This document shows positions 6,847 through 11,237 of a stretch of 14,184 nt of DNA, piece after piece. A program made the translations under genes and the position numbers. The DNA comes from VFZP01 sp043730365 (GTDB lineage Bacteria > Acidobacteriota > Terriglobia > Bryobacterales > Bryobacteraceae): assembly GCA_043730365.1 (NCBI GenBank), contig JAYTKJ010000895.1, positions 1 through 14,184 on the forward strand, written 5' to 3'. Under the pieces are notes generated by a model. The model searched no databases and was not told the origin of the DNA. It saw only the letters and a list, made by a program, of their open reading frames with translations. How positions within the stretch are numbered: the stretch's first letter is position 1; every line of letters starts with the position of its first letter.

Positions 6847-7580
6847 TTTCGGACTGCCGCGACGGCAAGCCCGAGGGATGGCGTTTTATGGTTCGGCAGT
6901 TCGTGCCGCCGCTGCGCTGGCTGCTGGCGCGCTATGGCCAGGGCGAAGTGGAGTTGCGAAATCTGCTCCTGGAGCTAAAGAACGGCGGCATCCAACGGTT
7001 CCAACCCGTGGTGCATCGCGAGTTCCTCGCGGCGCTGCGGCCCGAGCCGGCTTCGCCGGGTGAGCCTCCTTTCGAACTAAGCCGACTTTCCGAGGCCATG
7101 CAGGAAGTGCCGGTGCTCGAGCGGCAGAACCTTTGGTTCGAGACGATGGGCTACGAGGTGCCGCTATCGGCGAAACTTCTGCGGCAGTCGGCCGAGACCA
7201 CGCAGGCGGCGCGTGAGCGGATGCTTGAGCTGCTGCGCTCCAAACTCGATTCCTGGAGCCGGACGATGCTGCGCGACCACGGGCCAGCGTTGGGCGTGGC
7301 GGCGCGTGCGGCCAAGCCCGCCGAGCCCGTGCCCTTTCGACACTACCTCGATATCATTGACGGTCGCATGACATGGCAGAATCGCGTGGGCGTGGAACGG
7401 GCGTTGACCGACAGTTGGTATGAGGTCGATCATTTTTGCCGCGTGCGCGAGGCCGATGCGTCGATCACCGAGACTACGCCGTATGAGGAAAAGGACCCGG
7501 CGGCACAGCCCTACATCGATCTGCTTGGCGTGCAATCTCCCAAGAAGTCGTTGCTGAAGAGGATGCTCACCAAAGGATAA
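6819..7580 (+). CDS. Conserved-looking protein of unknown function, coupled to ALDH7
   Basis: This 253-residue soluble protein has no signal peptide or membrane span. The N-terminus (TSYEMISDCRDGKPEGWRFM, then VRQFVPPLRWLLARYG) is helical and loosely recalls sigma-70 region 2 (core-binding helices around a conserved W and R/Y), but no promoter-recognition domain follows. The middle is Leu/Arg/Glu-rich and helical. A C-terminal segment (YLDIIDGRMTWQNRVGVERAL) precedes a Lys-rich tail. I do not recognise a named family. ATG 6819 lies inside the ALDH gene with AAGG seven bases ahead; ATG 6843 forms an ATGA overlap with the ALDH stop and is a good alternative start. Coupling to an ALDH7 gene and a radical SAM gene suggests a shared process, but none is evident. 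The 3' end overlaps the terminase nuclease gene tail-to-tail by 14 bases (7567-7580). Confidence 0.75.
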   Translation: MAIYTSYEMISDCRDGKPEGWRFMVRQFVPPLRWLLARYGQGEVELRNLLLELKNGGIQRFQPVVHREFLAALRPEPASPGEPPFELSRLSEAMQEVPVLERQNLWFETMGYEVPLSAKLLRQSAETTQAARERMLELLRSKLDSWSRTMLRDHGPALGVAARAAKPAEPVPFRHYLDIIDGRMTWQNRVGVERALTDSWYEVDHFCRVREADASITETTPYEEKDPAAQPYIDLLGVQSPKKSLLKRMLTKG

Positions 7581-8217
7581 GCGGTTTGGGGCTGCCGAGT
7601 GTTTTGGGCTCAGACCAACGCCCGCGCCAGCAGGCCAGCGCTAACGCGAAGACGAGGTCATCATGCTGGCCCTGACGCCAGGCCTCATAGGAGGCGTGCG
7701 ATTCACCTGAAATCTTGACGCGCATGTTGGAGAGCTCCTTGACCAATGCGCGCGCTTCCGGATGGTCTTCAAGCAGGCGCAGGCGGTGGTCTTCAAACAG
7801 CACGATCAGGCCGTGGACCAGATCCTTTTTGGGAACGCGATAGAGGCCATTCTCGCAACGGACGGTGTCACCGGCCGTGAAGATGACGGGAACCAGTGGA
7901 ATGCCGGAGTCCAATTGGCTGCGCAGCAGATCGACGACGGGCGCGCCGACGCCCGTGGCGTCCACCACCAGCGTCGTGGGCCCCTGCGCGGCCACGGTGC
8001 GCGCGACGTTGACCACCTCATCGACAATCTCCGGATACGGCGTGCCCAGTTTCAAGCGGCGCAGTCCGCGCACGCGGTAGAAAGCCTGAGTGACGGGTTG
8101 AAACGTGGCCCGGTCCACCTCCGGCCCGCGCTGGATGATGCGTTCCACGGCGGCGAGGGCGGTTGGGTCATGGCGCTGGCCGAGGTCGACGCCGAGATAG
8201 AAGTTGCTCTGATCCAT
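7567..8217 (-). CDS. Phage-type terminase large subunit, nuclease half
   Basis: This 216-residue protein has the RNase H-like fold of the terminase nuclease, which cuts concatemeric DNA during packaging. The metal-binding acidic residues are all present: Asp11 in YLGVDLGQ, Asp86 in LVVDATGVGAP, and Asp186/Asp187 in GQHDDLVFALALA. The gene is a separate ORF starting at ATG 8217, but it lies in exactly the same reading frame as the ATPase ORF upstream. The two are separated by TAA at 8235-8233, three codons, TAA at 8223-8221 and one codon. The gene has no large losses compared with a terminase C-terminal domain, so it looks intact. No strong ribosome site precedes ATG 8217; AAAGA lies about 10 bases upstream. 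It may be translated by coupling, or the split may be a recent disruption. No portal or capsid gene follows. Confidence 0.82.
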   Translation of the reverse strand: MDQSNFYLGVDLGQRHDPTALAAVERIIQRGPEVDRATFQPVTQAFYRVRGLRRLKLGTPYPEIVDEVVNVARTVAAQGPTTLVVDATGVGAPVVDLLRSQLDSGIPLVPVIFTAGDTVRCENGLYRVPKKDLVHGLIVLFEDHRLRLLEDHPEARALVKELSNMRVKISGESHASYEAWRQGQHDDLVFALALACWRGRWSEPKTLGSPKPLILW

Positions 8218-8235
8218 TTGTTAGTCTTTCGCTTA
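8218..8235 (-). other. Two in-frame TAA codons between terminase ATPase and nuclease
   Basis: On the minus strand, the ATPase ORF ends with TAA (8235-8233). The same frame continues Ala-Lys-Asp, a second TAA (8223-8221), Gln, then the ATG of the nuclease ORF (8217). No frameshift separates the two halves: the distance is a whole number of codons. The ATPase ends in EIEPLF and the nuclease begins with FYLGVDLGQ, so the break lies exactly in the expected interdomain linker. Reading both stops through would rebuild one terminase chain. Two consecutive stops argue for a settled gene split rather than a single point mutation or sequencing error. Confidence 0.8.
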
Positions 8236-8976
8236 GAACAGCGGCTCGATTTCCTTGTCGAGCGCGCGGTTGATAGTGTCGCGGCTGAAGAGCTGCGTTT
8301 CGTTGTCGATGAACTCGCAGCCGTACTCCTGGCGAAACCACATGTCGCCGAGACTACGCCGCTCGTCGGCGAGAAATTCCTGGGGAATGCGCGGGCAGTC
8401 TTCGGCACGGACCTGGATGCGGAGCCAGTCAGACTGGCCGATCCATTCCTCGTAAAAGAAGCCGCGTTTACCGTAGGGCGTAGACAACAGCAGCAGGTCT
8501 CCGTTGGCGACGGCGAGCATGGGGCGCGCGGCCCGGTAGCTTTCGTCTGGCACCCGCGCGGCTTCGTCAACGATGAGCAGATTCACCGCCGAGAAGCCGC
8601 GGATGGTGCTCTCGCCGCCGGGCAATCCTATGATTCGCGAACCGTTGGGTAGCAGGATCGACATCTCGTTACTGCCATCGCCCTTGATCCGGACGCCGCA
8701 TTGACGGAGAAATGTCTCCAGCTTCCGCATAAGTTCTCCGGTCTGCCGCGCCGAAGGGCTCATCGCGATGATGAGCCGCTCGGGGAACTCGAGCGCACGG
8801 TGCACGGCCTTCGCCGCCGTAACCGTGCTCTTGCCCCACTGGCGCGAGCAATTCAGCAGGATGCGCTTGTGCGTCGAGGCCAGAATGATCTGCTGGTTCG
8901 AGTCTGGTTCGAAGCCAAGCGTGCGGCGAGTCCAGCCAACGGGGTCGACGGCGTTCAAAAGATCACGGCTGATCAT
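8233..8976 (-). CDS. Phage-type terminase large subunit, ATPase half
   Basis: This 247-residue protein is the DNA-packaging motor ATPase. From ATG 8976 it shows the Walker A-like motif CSRQWGKST (43-51), a Walker B LLIVDEAA (123-130) with catalytic Glu128, and the coupling motif LLLLSTPYGKRG (151-162). It also has the conserved segment FLADERRSLGDMWFRQEYGCEF typical of TerL. It ends at EIEPLF, the normal end of the ATPase domain. The open frame extends to 9030, but ATG 8976 fits better: it overlaps the TerS-like stop by 14 bases (8963-8976) and begins MISRDLLNAVDP, as expected of the family. The nuclease half follows in the same frame after two TAA codons. All motor residues look intact, so the gene does not look like decayed prophage debris. 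Confidence 0.86.
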   Translation of the reverse strand: MISRDLLNAVDPVGWTRRTLGFEPDSNQQIILASTHKRILLNCSRQWGKSTVTAAKAVHRALEFPERLIIAMSPSARQTGELMRKLETFLRQCGVRIKGDGSNEMSILLPNGSRIIGLPGGESTIRGFSAVNLLIVDEAARVPDESYRAARPMLAVANGDLLLLSTPYGKRGFFYEEWIGQSDWLRIQVRAEDCPRIPQEFLADERRSLGDMWFRQEYGCEFIDNETQLFSRDTINRALDKEIEPLF

Positions 8977-9433
8977 CCTGCAAGGCCTCCGTGAGAGCCT
9001 GGCGCGCTTCGGGAAACCGGTCCAAAGCACCGAGAATCCGGCTCTTGAGTTGCTGCCATTCGACGGTGTCGGCCAGGCGCGGCTTGGGCGGGCGTTTGCG
9101 GTCGCGCAGCTTGGCTTCCTGCGCGACGAATCGACTCACGGCCGCCAACGCGGAGAGCGAGGTGCGCCAGTGCTTTTCGTTTCCAGCGGCATCGGAGGCG
9201 ATCTTGCGGGCGGCCTCACGTAGCTCACGCAACTGTTCCTGCTGCGCTACTTCGCTGCCGGTGGCGGCTGGACCACCAATTCCGGTAAGGCAGTTTTCTT
9301 TGTGCCAGCGGACCGAATCGGCGTCGGCCGCGAAGTGGTTTGCAAGGTACGAATCAGGTCGTCCTTCAGAGATGGCATGGTCAATCAGACTCCTTTCGAC
9401 GTGCCTGCAGATGGGACATTCGTTCAAGTTCAC
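8963..9433 (-). CDS. Zinc-finger TerS-like protein (terminase small-subunit candidate)
   Basis: This 156-residue protein starts at GTG 9433. Its N-terminus is CPIC (Cys6, Cys9) followed by a helical segment and HKENC (His44, Cys48), a CxxC...HxxxC arrangement that would bind zinc around a helix-turn-helix-like core (residues 11-45). Such modules are seen in small DNA-binding proteins placed just before terminase large subunits. The rest (50-156) is helical and charged with no further motif: QLRELREAARKIA, then a Lys/Arg/Pro-rich part, then a C-terminal helix. Position, size and a 14-base overlap with the ATPase gene support a DNA-recognition subunit for the terminase. A purine-rich site (AGAGGAAGAG) lies about 8-10 bases before GTG. 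It could also be an unrelated regulator that happens to be coupled. Confidence 0.68.
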   Translation of the reverse strand: MNLNECPICRHVERSLIDHAISEGRPDSYLANHFAADADSVRWHKENCLTGIGGPAATGSEVAQQEQLRELREAARKIASDAAGNEKHWRTSLSALAAVSRFVAQEAKLRDRKRPPKPRLADTVEWQQLKSRILGALDRFPEARQALTEALQDDQP

Positions 9434-9475
9434 TAGGTGTCTCTTCCTCTGGGCAGGTATTTTGCGCCCACCTAG
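9433..9475 (-). promoter_or_regulatory. Possible leader hairpin at the TerS-like start
   Basis: In the minus-strand RNA, CUAGGUG (9475-9469) can pair with CACCUAG (9439-9433), whose last base is the first base of the GUG start codon. Inside it, UGGGC (9470-9466) can pair with GCCCA (9454-9450); the two stems share two bases, so they would compete or breathe. The ribosome-binding stretch AGAGGAAGAG lies between GCCCA and CACCUAG. The arrangement could limit translation of the terminase cassette. Complementarity is seen directly; the function is inference. Confidence 0.3.
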
Positions 9476-9649
9476 ACTATGGGATAGCGCAATAAAAGAA
9501 GAGCTGGTTCAAAACGTGTAAGTGACTGAGGCGGTTGGAGAAGAAAAATCCGCGGAACTTGTGGACGGCGAAAGTGGGTTTGAATCGTTGTGGGAGTTTG
9601 GCGGGAGCAACGAGTTGCGCGGGCCATGTTTCGTTGTTAGTTTGGGGAA
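9434..9649. other. 216-bp divergent intergenic region
   Basis: This gap separates the minus-strand terminase cassette from the plus-strand VOC gene. Apart from the leader hairpin at 9433-9475, it is G- and purine-rich on the plus strand from about 9490 to 9649. No clear sigma-70 promoter pair, tRNA or terminator was found. The T-arm-like GGTTTGAATCG near 9578 has no matching acceptor or anticodon stem. Both divergent promoters should be here, but I cannot place them. Confidence 0.5.
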
Positions 9650-10087
9650 GTGCGCCCTCAACCTCTGATCGCAGTCACCGATGTTGAAGCAAGCAGCCGA
9701 TGGTATCGCCGGTTGCTTGGCTGCTCCAGCAATCATGGAGGCTCGGCCTACGAGCAACTGGTTTCAAACGGGCAGTTGATCCTTCAACTGCACAGCTTTG
9801 AGGTTGAACATCATCACGGTCCGATCGCAAATCGCGACGACCGGCCGTATGGGAACGGCGTATTGCTGTGGTTCGAAGTTGACGACTTCGAGACGACCTT
9901 GCGGCGCGCCCACGAAATGAATGTTGAAATCGTGATGGCCAAGCACCGAAACCCTCCTGATGGGGACGGCGGGCCGAATCATTGGGAGTGCTGGCTGCGG
10001 GACCCCGACGGCTATGTTGTAGTCGTCGCCAGTCCGTACGGAACGGCCGACGGAACGTGGCGCCCGGACGGGAACCCCTTCGGATAA
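9650..10087 (+). CDS. VOC-fold (glyoxalase/bleomycin-resistance-like) protein
   Basis: This 145-residue protein has the paired beta-alpha-beta-beta-beta layout of the vicinal oxygen chelate superfamily. The opening PLIAVTDVEASSRWYRRLLG is the classic first strand and helix. QLILQLHSFEVEHHHG gives the metal-side strand. LLWFEVDDFETTLRRAHE is the second repeat's strand and helix, and ECWLRDPDGYVVVVASPYG the final strands. His and Glu residues at the expected edges (QLH, WFE, NHWEC) could bind a divalent metal. The family includes glyoxalase I, antibiotic-binding proteins and dioxygenases; the substrate cannot be read from sequence. The start is GTG 9650, preceded very closely by GGGGAA. It heads a plus-strand run of short accessory genes. 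Confidence 0.82.
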   Translation: MRPQPLIAVTDVEASSRWYRRLLGCSSNHGGSAYEQLVSNGQLILQLHSFEVEHHHGPIANRDDRPYGNGVLLWFEVDDFETTLRRAHEMNVEIVMAKHRNPPDGDGGPNHWECWLRDPDGYVVVVASPYGTADGTWRPDGNPFG

Positions 10088-10100
10088 GACGGAATCCGCC

Positions 10101-10376
10101 ATGCTTTTCACCAAGCGCCTTCGGGAAGGTGTGCGTAGGGGTTTCATCACCTGCAGTGTTCGTATCTGGAAGAGTCCGCACGTTAAGGCCGGGAACCGTT
10201 ACCCGATGGAGGAAGGTCAGATCCAAGTGGATTCCATTGAGCAGATCACGATTCGGGACATTACTCATGAGCTGGCAACGGAGTCAGGCTTCCTGAGTGT
10301 GAAGGATTTGCTGAAGGTAGCAAAGCACGGTCCCGGGGACAAGGTCTTTCTAATTCACTTTCACTATGTTCCTTAG
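10101..10376 (+). CDS. ASCH-domain-like small protein
   Basis: This 91-residue protein begins MLFTKRLREGVRRGFITCSVRIW, then GNRYPMEEGQIQVDSIEQI, HELATESGFLSVKDLLKVAKH and finally VFLIHFHYV. The order (basic first strand, a turn that sets a compact barrel, a SGF-x-S-V-x-D-L-L helix, and a last hydrophobic strand) matches ASCH/PUA-like domains, which are thought to bind RNA or modified nucleosides. No catalytic role can be assigned. The start ATG 10101 is 13 bases after the VOC stop, with CGGA about 16 bases and no strong ribosome site ahead, so cotranscription with the VOC gene is likely. The length is a complete single domain. Confidence 0.68.
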   Translation: MLFTKRLREGVRRGFITCSVRIWKSPHVKAGNRYPMEEGQIQVDSIEQITIRDITHELATESGFLSVKDLLKVAKHGPGDKVFLIHFHYVP

Positions 10377-10601
10377 CTCTCTGGAAAGGCTGGGTGTGCC
10401 AGCGCGGCGCTAATGTGAAGTGGGCTTTCCCTCAGGACCGTCGGAGGCTTGTTCTCCTGGGCGAGGCAAAATGGCTTTGACGGATCCGGCCTATGACCGC
10501 GATGTCGCGCGCGATGACGCTGAGGCCGTGGTTCGGCACAGATTGGAACACTTAAAGCATTCGCGTTGCACGGGGACTACGGAGTCGCTTGGCCTTTATG
10601 C
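10377..10601. other. Gap between ASCH gene and HigBA promoter
   Basis: This roughly 225-bp stretch holds no recognised gene. Its only open reading frame of note is the short one at 10471-10605. No repeat or clear hairpin terminator was seen. The HigBA promoter region begins at its right end. Confidence 0.5.
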
Positions 10602-10605
10602 TTGA
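10471..10605 (+). CDS. Doubtful 44-residue ORF before HigBA
   Basis: ATG 10471, with GAGG five bases ahead, opens a 44-residue frame (MALTDPAYDRDVARDDAEAV at its start, ending TESLGLYA). The acidic/basic mix and a predicted helix (DDAEAVVRHRLEHLKH) look protein-like, and the frame is open upstream to 10420. I do not recognise it. It could be a remnant of a small antitoxin-type gene, or chance. Its stop overlaps the -35 region of higB. Confidence 0.25.
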   Translation: MALTDPAYDRDVARDDAEAVVRHRLEHLKHSRCTGTTESLGLYA

Positions 10606-10631
10606 CGTAACTCATAAGGACAAGTATCCTT
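10602..10631 (+). promoter_or_regulatory. HigBA promoter with overlapping operator-like repeat
   Basis: TTGACG (10602-10607) and TATCCT (10625-10630) are spaced by 17 bases, a good sigma-70 arrangement. The inverted repeat AAGGA (10616-10620) / TCCTT (10627-10631) covers the spacer and the -10. It is well placed for autorepression by the HigA antitoxin, which is the rule in this family. Transcription would begin near 10636-10638, at or next to a TTG codon of higB. The motif match is seen; regulation is inferred. Confidence 0.5.
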
Positions 10632-10635
10632 GAGC

Positions 10636-10920
10636 TTGATCGGCAGTTACCGCGACAAGCGCACCAGAGAGTTCGCACTTGGACGACGAACACCGGCGTT
10701 TTCCGGGATCGAAAGCTCCGCCCGGCTGAAACTAGACCGGCTGGCGGCGGCGGCTACACTGAGAGATCTGGCCGTCTTGCCCGGCAACCGTTTTGAAGCC
10801 TTGGCTGGGAATCGCAAGGGTCAGTTCAGTATTCGAATCAACGACCAATGGCGAGTCTGTTTTGAGTGGCCGACCGGAGCTCCGGGGCCGTCAAACGTGG
10901 AAATTGTCGACTATCACTAG
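10636..10920 (+). CDS. higB: HigB/RelE-type toxin
   Basis: This protein of about 94 residues is a RelE-superfamily mRNA interferase of the HigB type, expected to cut translated mRNA on the ribosome when free of antitoxin. Diagnostic segments are SYRDKRTREFA at the N-terminus, ARLKLDRLAAAATLRDL, and NRFEALAGNRKGQFSIRIND, then QWRVCFEW and the terminal IVDYH. The basic residues and the QWRV strand of the active face are present, so it looks functional. The open frame begins at TTG 10630, with AAGGA nine bases ahead. I prefer TTG 10636, because family members start Met-Ile-x-Ser-Phe/Tyr and because the likely -10 box covers 10630. The antitoxin follows at once, in the toxin-first order typical of higBA. 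Confidence 0.86.
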   Translation: MIGSYRDKRTREFALGRRTPAFSGIESSARLKLDRLAAAATLRDLAVLPGNRFEALAGNRKGQFSIRINDQWRVCFEWPTGAPGPSNVEIVDYH

Positions 10921-10924
10921 GAGG
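10919..10924 (+). promoter_or_regulatory. Strong ribosome site of higA over the higB stop
   Basis: AGGAGG at 10919-10924 is a perfect Shine-Dalgarno sequence five bases before the higA ATG at 10930, and it overlaps the higB TAG (10918-10920). It contrasts with the weak non-ATG start of higB, and would favour antitoxin over toxin synthesis from one mRNA. Confidence 0.75.
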
Positions 10925-10929
10925 ATGCA

Positions 10930-11235
10930 ATGGCAGTGACCGCGATTCATCCGGGGACTCATGTCGCCGAAGAGCTGAAAGAACTGGGCATGAGTGCGAC
11001 CGAATTGGCGCGCAATCTCGGGGTGCCCACCAACCGAATCACGGGCATCCTGAACGGCCAGCGTTCCATCACCGGAGACACGGCTTTGAGACTGGCTCAT
11101 TTCTTCGGCACGAGCGCCCAGTTCTGGCTCAACCTGCAAAGCCTCTACGAATTGCGATTGGCCGAGCGGAAGGCTGGTAAAGCGATCAAAGCTCTGCCGA
11201 CGCTGCAACATGCCAGGGAGCGCGTTCCGGCGTAG
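10930..11235 (+). CDS. higA: HigA-type XRE antitoxin
   Basis: This 101-residue protein is the antitoxin and autorepressor partner of HigB. The N-terminal IHPGTHVAEELKELGMSA leads into a helix-turn-helix (TELARNLGVPTNRITGILNG, about residues 24-43). RSITGDTALRLAHFFGTSAQ and FWLNLQSLYELRLAE then follow, the standard HigA C-terminal core. The length is normal. It starts at ATG 10930 behind AGGAGG, nine bases after higB. Its likely target is the inverted repeat at 10616-10631. The stop TAG (11233-11235) is only two bases from the stop of the convergent mutase gene, leaving no room for an intergenic terminator. Confidence 0.93.
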   Translation: MAVTAIHPGTHVAEELKELGMSATELARNLGVPTNRITGILNGQRSITGDTALRLAHFFGTSAQFWLNLQSLYELRLAERKAGKAIKALPTLQHARERVPA

Positions 11236-11237
11236 GT

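Noticed and set aside
7762..8652. Plus-strand 296-residue ORF
   Set aside because: It spans both terminase halves in antisense; the sense strand carries the ATPase and nuclease motifs.
7567..9433. Complete prophage
   Set aside because: Only terminase genes are present; the flanks are ordinary metabolic or small accessory genes, with no structural, lysis or integration genes.
9566..9600. T-arm-like GGTTTGAATCG suggesting a tRNA or attachment site
   Set aside because: No acceptor, D-arm or anticodon stem can be formed around it, and no second copy that would mark an att repeat was seen.
9509..9757. Minus-strand 82-residue ORF over the intergenic region and VOC start
   Set aside because: Ser/Pro/Asn-rich without hydrophobic core or motif, and it overlaps the VOC coding start.
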